Source: CAZZCN01 sp964652975
Lineage (GTDB): Bacteria; Bacillota; Clostridia; Saccharofermentanales; UBA5734
Assembly (NCBI GenBank): GCA_964652975.1
Contig: CAZZCN010000005.1
Span: forward strand, 1-64,000
DNA length: 64,000 bases
Direction of reading: 5' to 3'
A program made the translations under genes and the position numbers. This document shows positions 1 through 8,970 of the stretch, piece by piece (positions within the stretch are counted from its first letter, which is position 1; each line of letters begins with the position of its first letter). Below the pieces are notes generated by a model. The model was not told where the DNA came from, did not search any database, and worked only from the letters and a program-made list of their open reading frames with translations.

Positions 1-184
1 ATGAAATTGGCATGCCGTTTGCTATAACATTTTCAAACCATTGCAATGCCATCTCCCGCTCAGCCGCTATCGCTTGACTGTCATTATAAACTGGAAAAGT
101 ATTAACTTCAGGATCAAATTTGTCACATCCTGCAAATAAGATAAGCGTGAGAATCATTGTAAAAATTCCTATTTTTTTCCTCAT
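1..184 (-). CDS. Lipoprotein, N-terminal part (cut by window edge)
   Basis: The frame is open from an ATG at 184 to the window edge, giving 61 residues. The start is preceded by GGAGG about 7 bases upstream. The N-terminus is a short basic stretch (MRKK), a hydrophobic core and a lipobox LFAGC, so the protein should be lipid-anchored through Cys20 by the lgt/lsp pathway. It follows the permease gene by 73 bases on the same strand and is probably part of the sugar-uptake operon. The visible mature part (Asp/Glu-rich, AERE near the edge) is too short to assign a family; it could be a second binding protein or an accessory lipoprotein. Confidence 0.75.
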   Translation of the reverse strand, partial: MRKKIGIFTMILTLILFAGCDKFDPEVNTFPVYNDSQAIAAEREMALQWFENVIANGMPIS

Positions 185-257
185 GAAAAAACCTCCGCAT
201 GATTTGTATGTCATATTTTAAAAATTTTATACTTTATATACAACGTTTGTATAGCAA

Positions 258-1124
258 TCATCCTTTTATCGAACCAATCATTGCACCTTTTACAAAATAT
301 TTTTGTAAGAATGGATATGCACATAGAATAGGTGCCATGGTTATGACAATTGCTGCCATTTTTTGTATCTGAAGAATTGGAATGCTACCCGTGACAGGTG
401 CGCTTGCCGGTGGATTAACATAGAGTATCTTTTGCAGCTTTACCTGTAAGGGAACTAGATCCTGGTTTGTAATATAGGTTATCCCGCTCGAAAGATCATT
501 CCAACGGTCAACTGCATAAAACAATACCATTGCAGCTATAATTGATTTGGATATCGGTATTACAATTCTTACTAAAATTTGAAAATCACCACAACCATCG
601 ATTTTCGCCGCTTCTTCCATCCCGTCAGGCAGTGTAGAAAAATATGTTTTCATAATTAACAGATACATTGTGTTGATAAGTCCAGGAATAAATAAAGCAA
701 ACGGTGTGTTGACAAGATGTAACTCATTGACCACTAAATAGGTTGGAATCAGGCCACCACTGAAAATCATGGTAAATGTTATAATGTACATTATTATATT
801 TCTTCCTGGCAAAAACTTTTTTGACAATGCATATGCTCCCATCGTTTGTACAACGAGACTACATAAAGTTCCGAATGTAATGACAAACAATGTTATCATA
901 TATGGCTTTTTAAAATCATATAATCTAATAAGTTCGGTATAAGCTTCCAGTGTTGGATTTTTGGGGAAAAGTGGTATTGTTGTATTGATGAATTCATTAT
1001 TCGTCATTAATGATCCTACGACAACATACCATAATGGATATATCATAACCAATGCTATAATAATAAATAAAACATAGTTGACAACAGGAAAAATCATTGC
1101 CTTACCTTTGTGTCTTTCATTCAT
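258..1124 (-). CDS. Sugar ABC transporter permease, LplC/CarB type
   Basis: Inner-membrane permease of the MalG-like CUT1 branch closest to LplC. It has about six hydrophobic segments and the EAA loop EEAAKIDGCGDFQILVRIVIP (residues roughly 175-195), which docks the ATPase. The open frame extends upstream into the preceding permease gene, but the ATG at 1124 (MNERHKGKAM) has AAAGGG upstream and lies 19 bases after the previous stop, so I take it as the start; this gives 288 residues, normal for the family. It pairs with the permease at 1144-2094 and the binding protein at 2239-3771. No ATPase is encoded in the window; LplB/LplC-type importers commonly use a shared MsmK-like ATPase encoded elsewhere. 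Confidence 0.9.
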   Translation of the reverse strand: MNERHKGKAMIFPVVNYVLFIIIALVMIYPLWYVVVGSLMTNNEFINTTIPLFPKNPTLEAYTELIRLYDFKKPYMITLFVITFGTLCSLVVQTMGAYALSKKFLPGRNIIMYIITFTMIFSGGLIPTYLVVNELHLVNTPFALFIPGLINTMYLLIMKTYFSTLPDGMEEAAKIDGCGDFQILVRIVIPISKSIIAAMVLFYAVDRWNDLSSGITYITNQDLVPLQVKLQKILYVNPPASAPVTGSIPILQIQKMAAIVITMAPILCAYPFLQKYFVKGAMIGSIKG

Positions 1125-1143
1125 AAAATTGATCCCTTTCTCT

Positions 1144-2094
1144 TTAAAAGAGTCCTGCATTTCCTGTTTTTTTGGCAACTCTATCAGCCATAATGATAAG
1201 AAATGCACTAATAACTGACTTTATTAATCCGGCAGTAGCTGAATAACTGAATTTAGCCATTCCGATACCATTTCTAAATACAAATGTATCTAAAATATCG
1301 CCAGTTTCAAAAACGAGAGTGTTATACGTCATGTAAATTTGTTCAAATCCTGCATTACTAAGAAAACTGCCGATTGTTAGAATCAGTAAAAGTGAAATAG
1401 TTGGCATAAGTTCAGGTACTGTAATATAGCGCATTTTATGAAAACGATTGGCACCATCTATAATAGCCGCTTCATAAAGCTCTGGATTAATTCCCGATAT
1501 CGTTGCAAAATATATTATTGTTCCCCATCCAGCACTTTTCCAAACATCTGTAATTACAACAATACCGCGATAAAACTCAGGTTGTGTTTGAAAGTAAATA
1601 CCTTCATTAATAAACCCTAAGTTGATGAGTACCGTATTTATGAAGCCATTATCCGGTGATAAAAAGGCTCCCAACATACCGGATATGATGATCCATGATA
1701 TAAAACGTGGAAGATAAATAATAGTTTGTACTATTTTTTTGAACTTTAAGTTCATAATTTCATTTAAAAAGATTGCCATAATGATAGGGATTGGGAAGCA
1801 TATCAATAATTTGTAAAATGCTATAATACATGTGTTTCTAAATGCTCTCCAAAAATACATATCGCTTATGACTTCTTTGAAATTGTCAAGTCCTACCCAT
1901 CTACTGTCTATAAAGCCTAACAATGGTCTAAAGTCTTGAAATACTATTTTCAAACCATACATGGGAATATAACAAAATATTATATAAAATAATAGAAGAG
2001 GGAGTACCATTAAATAAAACATTTTGTATTTCAAAATTGTTGTTAGAATTCTATTTCCTGTATTTAATCCTATATGCTTGGTAGCTTGACTCAT
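1144..2094 (-). CDS. Sugar ABC transporter permease, LplB type
   Basis: The other permease subunit of the importer, related to LplB/UgpA (MalF-like). Its EAA-type loop reads NPELYEAAIIDGANRFHKMRYI near residue 205. About six membrane segments are visible, starting at residue 25 or so. The start is ATG at 2094 (MSQATKHIG) with GGAGG six bases upstream; a longer in-frame start at 2142 lacks a good site. Length 316 residues fits the family. The two permeases are transcribed together after the binding-protein gene, a standard order of binding protein, LplB, LplC. Confidence 0.9.
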   Translation of the reverse strand: MSQATKHIGLNTGNRILTTILKYKMFYLMVLPLLLFYIIFCYIPMYGLKIVFQDFRPLLGFIDSRWVGLDNFKEVISDMYFWRAFRNTCIIAFYKLLICFPIPIIMAIFLNEIMNLKFKKIVQTIIYLPRFISWIIISGMLGAFLSPDNGFINTVLINLGFINEGIYFQTQPEFYRGIVVITDVWKSAGWGTIIYFATISGINPELYEAAIIDGANRFHKMRYITVPELMPTISLLLILTIGSFLSNAGFEQIYMTYNTLVFETGDILDTFVFRNGIGMAKFSYSATAGLIKSVISAFLIIMADRVAKKTGNAGLF

Positions 2095-2238
2095 TTTCGC
2101 CTCCAAATTGTTCTCCCTAAATAAAAGGTTATCAGTTAACATTTAAATGCTATTCTATTAATATTAGTAATAATTCAAAGTCTGATTTTACATGAGTATC
2201 CAAACAATCTATTTTCACCAGATAGGTTGCCCATTCTA

Positions 2239-3771
2239 TTACTTTTTTGAATAATCTGTCATATCGTTAACAAGCTCTTGATAACCGTTTTTGTCAAGCT
2301 CCGCTCGAAATGACTCAAAATTTGCTTTTGTTGCTGGCTTTTTACCGGATACAAATTCTACATGCCACCTGTCTCTTATTTCATAATATTTGGGAAGATA
2401 TTTACTACCGATATCTGAAGTATAACCTTGAATCCCCAAAGGTTGGCTTATAAAATATCCTTCCTTTGCCCAAGCATTTAAATTATTTACATTCTGTTTG
2501 TTGATTTCAAAATCAGGAATTGTCGTTGGAATATTTTTATTATGCTTAACTAAATCTCCAAAAATATGTTGAGCTTGCTGCTCTGTATTAAATTTATCAG
2601 CTACATAAGCATCATTATTTCTCACAAGGGTTCCATCACTATTTTTGGTATAATGAATACCTTCTATACCATTTGTAATTAAGTTCTGTCCCTCTGAAGA
2701 TAAAATATAATCCATTATTTTCAGTACTCTTTCCTTCACTTTGCTTTTTCCGTTTACAACAGTCATTTCGCTGGCAAAAGGAGTTGCACTCACTTGATGA
2801 GAACCGGCGGGACCTTCTGGCATTTTTATCAAGGAAATCTTCGCATCTGGGAAATTTTGAGTCAAAGTACTCTTGATTTCATTATAATAGCTGTAGTTGC
2901 TCTGCCCAAGGAAAAATCCCGCTCTGCCTGTCATGAATTTATTTCTTGCAGCATTTTCATCCATTGTAAATAATTCTTGATCAAGACACTTCTCTGTATA
3001 AAACTGCTGCATAAAGGTAAAATAAGAATCCATTTCGGGGATTCCGAAATTTGGCATTATCTTGCCATTCTTATCACAAAATTCCCAAGTACCTGTAAAA
3101 CAAGATATAAAGTGATATAACCACCACATTCCTCCAGTTGTAAATCCTGTAGTCTTCTTACCATTTATATCTGCTCCGATAAAGGCTTTGCATACTGTCT
3201 CTAAATCTTGCATTGTTTTTGGTGCGCTGAGACTCAATGTATCAAGCCAATCTTGTCTAACATACAAATTATGATAATAATAATCGCCCTGCATGGGTAA
3301 GTATGTAAACTCACCATTATAACCAGAAAAATTCTGTGTAGGACGAGCCTCTTCCATATATGCTTTTAAATTAGGATATTTATTATCGTTCATATAAGAG
3401 TCAAAGTTAAGTGTATAACCCGATTTATATAATTCAGAAATGGTTTTATAATCCTGTGTTGCCACCTTCATAATATCTGGAATTTCACCAGAAGCATACT
3501 GCATTGTTGCCATATCTGTATAAGAGCCACCATATGGGGCCGTAATAAATTCGAAGTCACAGTTGAAATCCTTCATAATTTTTTTGATAATATTGTCATC
3601 TTTATTGTATTCAGTCTGTCCTGTCCATGTCATATACCTAATGGTAACTGTTTCAGTTTCAGGTGTATCACTATTATCATCTTTTTTATCAGATTGCCCA
3701 CAGGATGATATAAAGCTTGTCATCAGTACAATTGCAAGTATAAAGGCACACATTCTAACTATTTTTTTCAT
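2239..3771 (-). CDS. Extracellular sugar-binding lipoprotein (family 1, LplA-like)
   Basis: Solute-binding component of the importer. The first 25 residues are a signal peptide ending in the lipobox FISSC, so the mature protein is membrane-anchored and faces outside. Length of about 510 residues and the large, aromatic-rich mature region (for example repeated W, Y and F in the 90-180 stretch) match the large LplA-type binding proteins used for oligosaccharides. ATG at 3771 has GGAGG 8 bases upstream; the open frame begins earlier at 3798 but that start has no site. The neighbouring GH36 enzyme suggests an alpha-galactoside or related glycoside as ligand; this is an inference from context. Confidence 0.88.
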   Translation of the reverse strand: MKKIVRMCAFILAIVLMTSFISSCGQSDKKDDNSDTPETETVTIRYMTWTGQTEYNKDDNIIKKIMKDFNCDFEFITAPYGGSYTDMATMQYASGEIPDIMKVATQDYKTISELYKSGYTLNFDSYMNDNKYPNLKAYMEEARPTQNFSGYNGEFTYLPMQGDYYYHNLYVRQDWLDTLSLSAPKTMQDLETVCKAFIGADINGKKTTGFTTGGMWWLYHFISCFTGTWEFCDKNGKIMPNFGIPEMDSYFTFMQQFYTEKCLDQELFTMDENAARNKFMTGRAGFFLGQSNYSYYNEIKSTLTQNFPDAKISLIKMPEGPAGSHQVSATPFASEMTVVNGKSKVKERVLKIMDYILSSEGQNLITNGIEGIHYTKNSDGTLVRNNDAYVADKFNTEQQAQHIFGDLVKHNKNIPTTIPDFEINKQNVNNLNAWAKEGYFISQPLGIQGYTSDIGSKYLPKYYEIRDRWHVEFVSGKKPATKANFESFRAELDKNGYQELVNDMTDYSKK

Positions 3772-3787
3772 TTCTATTCCCTCCACA

Positions 3788-4828
3788 TTAAAACTCAATA
3801 AGAGTTCTTATTACACCAGCATTAGATTTGGCCTGCTCATAGAAAACCTCATTTATATTTTCGAATTTCTCAACTCTCGTAATCAAGGGTTTTAAATCCA
3901 CTTTTCCACTACTCAGCATCTCAATGATGTGCGGTGTTATGTTTGCAGCACCAGAAATGCCTTTCATTGTAATCCCATTTATCGTCATCTTATCAATATC
4001 AAAATCATTTAGATTTGTTTCATAAAAACCAACTAATGCCAGTGTTCCTCCACCTTTTATGACATTCAGCGCCATGTTTATAGTAGTAATATTGCCCGAT
4101 GCTTCAATAACCGCATCAGCGCCTTTTCCATTTGTAATCTTACCTATTGCTTTATCTAAATCCTCATCCGTTGTATTAACAAGATAATCCGCACCCATTT
4201 TCGCAGCTACTTCAAGCTTTGACTTGTTTCTGCCAACAGCAACAACTCTACCAATTCCTAAATATTTTGCCACCGAAATTGCTGCAAGTCCGATAGCACC
4301 CATTCCGATAATAACCAATGTGCTGTCAGGTTGTAATCCACACTCCCTTACACCTTTATAAGCAATTGATGTTGTTTCAATGATTGCTGCATCATCTAAC
4401 GCTATATTGCTTGATAGCTTATGCAAATGTTTTGCTGGAAGCAACATGTATTCAGCAAAAGCACCATCCCAACACTTGACTGTTCCAACTGCCCTGCCAT
4501 TCTCACACAGAGAGTAATCTCCGAGCATGCAAGGTTTACATTCACCACAGGCAACCCCATTATCTCCAACTACCGCATCGCCAATCTGAAAATCTTTCAC
4601 ATCCTTTCCAATCTCTACAACAATGCCCGACCATTCATGACCTATACGAACTGGATATTTAATGAGCCCATTCTTTACAAAACTAATTTCGCCAGTTAAT
4701 ATCGCTATATCCGTTCCGCAAATACCGCAATATTTCACCTTTGCTAAAACCTCTTTAGATCCTGGTATTGGTTTTTCAACATCTAAAATTTGAATCAATC
4801 CAGGTTCTACAATTACTGCTGCCTTCAT
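3788..4828 (-). CDS. Zinc-dependent alcohol/polyol dehydrogenase (MDR family)
   Basis: Medium-chain dehydrogenase, 346 residues, with catalytic zinc residues in CGICGTDI and GHEWSG near the start, the structural-zinc cysteine cluster (CGECKPCMLGDYSLC around 95-110) and a Rossmann motif VIIGMGAIGLAA (near 170). This layout is that of sorbitol, threonine or butanediol dehydrogenases; the true substrate cannot be read from sequence. I choose ATG at 4828 (MKAAVIVEPG) because GAGG lies 9 bases upstream and most family members start MKA. An alternative ATG at 4843 would overlap the upstream glycosidase stop as ATGA. Its place between a glycosidase and a binding protein suggests it oxidises a released sugar or polyol. 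Confidence 0.88.
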   Translation of the reverse strand: MKAAVIVEPGLIQILDVEKPIPGSKEVLAKVKYCGICGTDIAILTGEISFVKNGLIKYPVRIGHEWSGIVVEIGKDVKDFQIGDAVVGDNGVACGECKPCMLGDYSLCENGRAVGTVKCWDGAFAEYMLLPAKHLHKLSSNIALDDAAIIETTSIAYKGVRECGLQPDSTLVIIGMGAIGLAAISVAKYLGIGRVVAVGRNKSKLEVAAKMGADYLVNTTDEDLDKAIGKITNGKGADAVIEASGNITTINMALNVIKGGGTLALVGFYETNLNDFDIDKMTINGITMKGISGAANITPHIIEMLSSGKVDLKPLITRVEKFENINEVFYEQAKSNAGVIRTLIEF

Positions 4829-4839
4829 AAATCGCACCC

Positions 4840-6885
4840 TCATCTCTTTCTATAAATATATAAGGCTGTATCCAATGGGTTATCAAGTTCAATTAACAGC
4901 CCTTCATTAATAAGTACATCACCACTCATCATCATGCTACTGGAATCATCAAGATTATGAATCTCATAAATTGCATCATCAATCAATCCACATAATTTAA
5001 AAACTGCACTCGAATAAGGGCTTTCGCTTCTTCTAAATACTTGAACGACGCCACCGTTCAAATCAGGGCGATAAAACTGCCAAGCCATCCAGACATCATT
5101 ATGCAAACTGTAGGAAGTCAATGGATAAAAATCTCCTGTTAAGTAAACCGCTGTTTTACGCCATTGTTTTATTAGTTTATTTAAAAGCTTATAATCAATA
5201 TTCTCAATGCGCAAGTCCCAGCACCCTGTTATATGTGGAGCCATATGGCTGCGAAACGCATAAACATCGACTGTATCGACATAAGATTCCATCCTTTTAT
5301 GTGTCCCTTCAAGACTCGGCAATGCTGATTTTCCAAACATTGTACCGGTTCCATGAAAAGGAATCCATTGTGATATACCCCATGTATGTCCCTGTTGTGA
5401 AACAGGTTCAAACAATCTATCACTTCGTAAAAGTGGAACAGACCGCCTAAGTGTTTCTACATCATTCCGTCTGCCTCCCGAAGCACAAGAATCAATAAGC
5501 ATGCCAGGGTGTCTTCGCCTGAGTTCATCCCAAAACGCGAGATAACCCATTATGTATTTATTTTCTATTATCCCTTGTCGGTCTTTATCTTCATTGTTTT
5601 CCCAAAAAAGCAACGGATCTTGATTGAAATCCTGTCGGTAAAGATCTATCCCCTCAGAAATAATCATCTTGTCGATGATTTCTGTTATATACTCTCTTGC
5701 AGCGGGTATCCCCAAATCCAACAACGAATCCTTCTCCCGATACATATACCCTCCTGGATTTTCGGGAGCATTTAGCAACCACTCTGGATGCTCTTTATAA
5801 ATTTGACTACCTTTGGTCACACGTTCAGGTTCAAACCATAAGATTGATTGAATGCCTTTCTCCCTGGCATAATCCGTAACTGCCCGAAGACCATTTGGAA
5901 ACCGGTTTATATCTGGGCTCCATGTGCCAATATTAAACCATCCATCTTCACTGCATTCATACCATCCTGCATCCATCCACCAGTAATTAATCCGAATACC
6001 TTTGTCATAATAAAGATCAATAAAATTCTTTTGACAGGTTTCATCCGCATTAATCATTTCATTGTATTGATGCGATGTACATCCAGCAAGAGATGGTGTA
6101 ATATGATTTCCGTTCTTATTGGGCGAATTATGCTTGACCATCCAGCGCTTAAATATATTTTTAGATCTTATGAGTTTTTTTGCATTCTCCAAATCACTTT
6201 CCCAGAATTGTAGGACAATCAGTGGTGATCTAACTTCTTCCCATTCCAGAAGACTAAAATGTACATTTTCTTGTCCACAAGTGATTATCAACTTATCTTC
6301 AGAATCTCTTTCGAATGCTGTACTCCACTGGCCTGGCCATCCAATGGCAAAATTGATCCCTTCATTTCCATATTCTATGTTAAAATAGGGGAAATGACTA
6401 TTGGAACTACGTCCACCGAAAGTTGAAATAACCTTTTTGGATTTCTTCTCAAGTATTGTGTCATAAGGTTCGTAATCATTATCTTGAGCAGGTGAACCAT
6501 TTTGATGATGGAGGATATATGCAACATCTTCCTCCACCCCAAACGTGCTATCAAGTGCATAAAACGCTTCGATGAGTGGCGATTTCGTAACCCCTGTGTT
6601 TTTTAGAAATATTGTCCATTCAACAATTGGAAAATCAAGATATTCAACAGCTTCGCATCGTATTTCCAAGTTAGATTTTACATCAATCCCTGTTTTGACA
6701 TGTACCATTTTATTCGAATCTAATTTATTCTTATGATAAGATAGACTCTTTAAATGTGGCAATGCATCCACCCCATCCAGTTTCAAAGAAAACGGCTGAA
6801 AAGTATCCGAAAGCAAGACATTTTTTACCCAGTTTTCCTTCATATCCATTTCATCTTCTGTTACAATTCGTTGAGATTTTAACAC
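4840..6885 (-). CDS. Alpha-galactosidase, glycoside hydrolase family 36
   Basis: Intracellular retaining glycosidase of clan GH-D, 681 residues, no signal peptide. An N-terminal beta-sandwich precedes the catalytic barrel. Visible family landmarks are WWMDAGWY (around 300), WFEPERV, the nucleophile segment YRQDFN (around 415) and the acid/base segment DSCASGGRRNDVETL (around 470). Start is GTG at 6885 with a perfect AAGGAGG seven bases upstream. Family knowledge predicts release of alpha-linked galactose or a related sugar from an imported oligosaccharide. The gene lies 54 bases after the LacI regulator. A galactokinase is at 31.9 kb, far from this cluster, so the released sugar may instead be processed by the clustered dehydrogenase, kinase and aldolase. 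Confidence 0.9.
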   Translation of the reverse strand: MLKSQRIVTEDEMDMKENWVKNVLLSDTFQPFSLKLDGVDALPHLKSLSYHKNKLDSNKMVHVKTGIDVKSNLEIRCEAVEYLDFPIVEWTIFLKNTGVTKSPLIEAFYALDSTFGVEEDVAYILHHQNGSPAQDNDYEPYDTILEKKSKKVISTFGGRSSNSHFPYFNIEYGNEGINFAIGWPGQWSTAFERDSEDKLIITCGQENVHFSLLEWEEVRSPLIVLQFWESDLENAKKLIRSKNIFKRWMVKHNSPNKNGNHITPSLAGCTSHQYNEMINADETCQKNFIDLYYDKGIRINYWWMDAGWYECSEDGWFNIGTWSPDINRFPNGLRAVTDYAREKGIQSILWFEPERVTKGSQIYKEHPEWLLNAPENPGGYMYREKDSLLDLGIPAAREYITEIIDKMIISEGIDLYRQDFNQDPLLFWENNEDKDRQGIIENKYIMGYLAFWDELRRRHPGMLIDSCASGGRRNDVETLRRSVPLLRSDRLFEPVSQQGHTWGISQWIPFHGTGTMFGKSALPSLEGTHKRMESYVDTVDVYAFRSHMAPHITGCWDLRIENIDYKLLNKLIKQWRKTAVYLTGDFYPLTSYSLHNDVWMAWQFYRPDLNGGVVQVFRRSESPYSSAVFKLCGLIDDAIYEIHNLDDSSSMMMSGDVLINEGLLIELDNPLDTALYIYRKR

Positions 6886-6939
6886 AAAACCACCTCCTTA
6901 TAGAAACAAATATATTACAATTTATTTAGAAGTTTGATG

Positions 6940-8004
6940 TCATTCAATAATATTATATGAATAATGTTCCTTGTTGCTGTTCATTACAATTTGAGGAGTA
7001 ATCAGAATATCCCCATAACCTTCTCGAGACTTAGTAATGTAATCACAAAGCTTTCGGAACGCCATTTTTCCCTGTTTATATGGATTTTGAAAAATCGTTG
7101 CACTTATAACACCTTTGTCAATGAGGTCAAGGATTTCAGGAGATACATCAGTAGTAACGATTTTAATTTTACCAGCAAGTCCTGCTTCAATAACTTTTTG
7201 ACATACTGTAATAGAGTTAAAGGAATTTATATAAATACCAGCAACATTTGGAAATTCACGAAGTAAATTCTCAGTAGCATAGTAAGCAATCATGGCGTCA
7301 TCCTGATTTTCATAGACCTTCAAAATATCAAGAGGAAACCTATTTTGCATTGCTTCTATTCCTAAAAGGTTTTCCTTGTGAATCTCGACAGCACTATTGC
7401 CTGAGAAAATAGCAATCGGATTTTTACCGCAGAACCACCACATAAGTTCAGCCGCCATTTTACCAGCGCTTAAACCATCACCTTTTACGGTAAACACTCT
7501 TTCACTCTGTGGAATGTCTGAAACAATAGTTGCTACAAAAACATTTTGTGTTTTAAGTTCTTTTATTAAATCAGCAATCCCGCGCGTATCGATATTTGGC
7601 AGCAAAATTATACCACTATAGCCTTCATCAACCATATTTTTCATAACACTTTTTATTTCAGCATTTTTCTCGCTTTCACTTGTACTGATAAGCACATGAA
7701 ATATCCCATTAAAATTAAAATCTTTTAACTCTTCAAGAGCGCTATACATGCCCTTTAAAATTTCATCGCGAAAATATGGAAAGGGTCCGCTGATAATAAC
7801 ACCAATTTTTATCAGTTTTCTGGCAAGCGCTTGTGCGGCAGGATTCGCACGATACCCTAATTGTGAAACAACTTCTTCCACTCTTCTTTTTGTTTCGGGG
7901 CTAACTCTTGGCTTGTTATTCAGCGCCCTGTTTACTGTCGCGACAGAGATATTGAGTGTCGTTGCTACATCATATATCGTTATATTGCTTCTTTTTTCTT
8001 TCAT
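6940..8004 (-). CDS. LacI-family transcriptional regulator
   Basis: A 354-residue repressor with the classic N-terminal helix-turn-helix (ITIYDVATTLNISVATVNRAL, residues 8-28), the hinge with ARKL near 65, and a periplasmic-binding-protein fold for effector sensing. ATG at 8004 has AAAGGATGG upstream. It sits inside the cluster that it presumably controls. A 16-bp operator of the LacI/CcpA type lies 72 bases before its own start and an identical copy lies in front of the kinase gene, so autoregulation plus control of the cluster is likely. The effector is unknown. Confidence 0.92.
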   Translation of the reverse strand: MKEKRSNITIYDVATTLNISVATVNRALNNKPRVSPETKRRVEEVVSQLGYRANPAAQALARKLIKIGVIISGPFPYFRDEILKGMYSALEELKDFNFNGIFHVLISTSESEKNAEIKSVMKNMVDEGYSGIILLPNIDTRGIADLIKELKTQNVFVATIVSDIPQSERVFTVKGDGLSAGKMAAELMWWFCGKNPIAIFSGNSAVEIHKENLLGIEAMQNRFPLDILKVYENQDDAMIAYYATENLLREFPNVAGIYINSFNSITVCQKVIEAGLAGKIKIVTTDVSPEILDLIDKGVISATIFQNPYKQGKMAFRKLCDYITKSREGYGDILITPQIVMNSNKEHYSYNIIE

Positions 8005-8075
8005 ATAAAGACCATCCTTTTAATTGTAATTATAAAATGCTTGACAGCAATTTATATTCATCGAATCTCCAAATT

Positions 8076-8091
8076 GTGTAATCGGTTTCGC
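8076..8091 (-). promoter_or_regulatory. LacI/cre-type operator, copy 1
   Basis: GCGAAACCGATTACAC read on the minus strand, centred on CG with imperfect dyad symmetry. The identical 16 bases recur at 10151-10166. The site starts 6 bases after the -10 box of the predicted promoter at 8098-8126, so bound repressor would block initiation of the regulator gene. It also fits the CcpA cre consensus with one mismatch, so catabolite control is a rival reading. Confidence 0.75.
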
Positions 8092-8097
8092 TTCGTA

Positions 8098-8126
8098 TTT
8101 TTATCACTTTACACTTAAATTTGCAA
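8098..8126 (-). promoter_or_regulatory. Predicted promoter of the LacI regulator and downstream genes
   Basis: Minus-strand TTGCAA, 17-base spacer, TAAAAA. The -10 is weak, but the operator placed right after it mirrors the arrangement at 10151-10199, which supports both. Confidence 0.5.
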
Positions 8127-8169
8127 TATAATCTTATATTTTTTATCATTTTTGAATATATCTCATAAA

Positions 8170-8970
8170 TTAATACTGATCTGCTCCATTGGATAATTTA
8201 TCAACCATACAAATATTTGCACCTGAACTTGTTCCAAATCTTACAGCACCTGCTAAATATAGCCGTTCGGCAATTTCTCTAGTCTTTACTCCTGTTGATG
8301 CCTTAACCTGAATTGTCTTCCCTACTGTTTGCTTCATTAAATAAACATCTCTGATAGTTGCACCTCCTGTTCCAAAACCAGTTGAGGTTTTAACAAAGTT
8401 TGCACCAGCTGCTTTTGCAATTAAGCAAGCTATAACCTTTTCTGTATCTGTAAGAATACTGATTTCAATAATGACTTTTAAAATTGCCCTCCCTGCTGTT
8501 GTTTCTGCCAAAGCCTTAATGTCTTTATAAACTATGTCATACTCTTCATTCTTCAAAGCGCCTATATCCATAACCATATCAATTTCTTCTGCACCAAGCT
8601 GTATAGATAATTCAGCCTCTAGACATTTCGCCTGTGTTAGATTTGCCCCAAGTGGAAATCCAACAACAGTGCATACCTTAACCGTAGTGTTTTTTAGAAG
8701 TTCAGCTGCAAACTCAACAAATACAGAATTAATGCAAACAGAAGCAAATCCGTACTTTGCAGCTTCATTACAAAACTTACGAATAGTATCCCTCGTCGTA
8801 TCAGCTTTTAAAACGGTATGATCGATACATTTCGCAAAATCAACTCTTGAAAGTTCATCTTTTTTATTACTAATATCCCCAATGGTTAAATAAGAAATGA
8901 TTTTCGCATCATTTTCAATTTGGCATAAAATCTGCTCTGCTTTCTCTTTAATTTCAGATAAATTCAGCAT
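8170..8970 (-). CDS. deoC: Deoxyribose-phosphate aldolase
   Basis: Class I aldolase that splits 2-deoxyribose 5-phosphate into acetaldehyde and glyceraldehyde 3-phosphate. The Schiff-base lysine is in FVKTSTGFG (around residue 196) and the second conserved lysine in VKASTGVKT (around 224; most relatives read KASGG here). DHTVLKAD and VCINSVFV are also typical. 266 residues includes a roughly 45-residue N-terminal extension compared with 220-residue DeoC proteins. Start ATG at 8970 with GGAG upstream; it overlaps the end of the kinase gene by 17 bases, so the two are translationally linked. Pairing with a ribokinase-family kinase suggests a deoxysugar route. Confidence 0.93.
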   Translation of the reverse strand: MLNLSEIKEKAEQILCQIENDAKIISYLTIGDISNKKDELSRVDFAKCIDHTVLKADTTRDTIRKFCNEAAKYGFASVCINSVFVEFAAELLKNTTVKVCTVVGFPLGANLTQAKCLEAELSIQLGAEEIDMVMDIGALKNEEYDIVYKDIKALAETTAGRAILKVIIEISILTDTEKVIACLIAKAAGANFVKTSTGFGTGGATIRDVYLMKQTVGKTIQVKASTGVKTREIAERLYLAGAVRFGTSSGANICMVDKLSNGADQY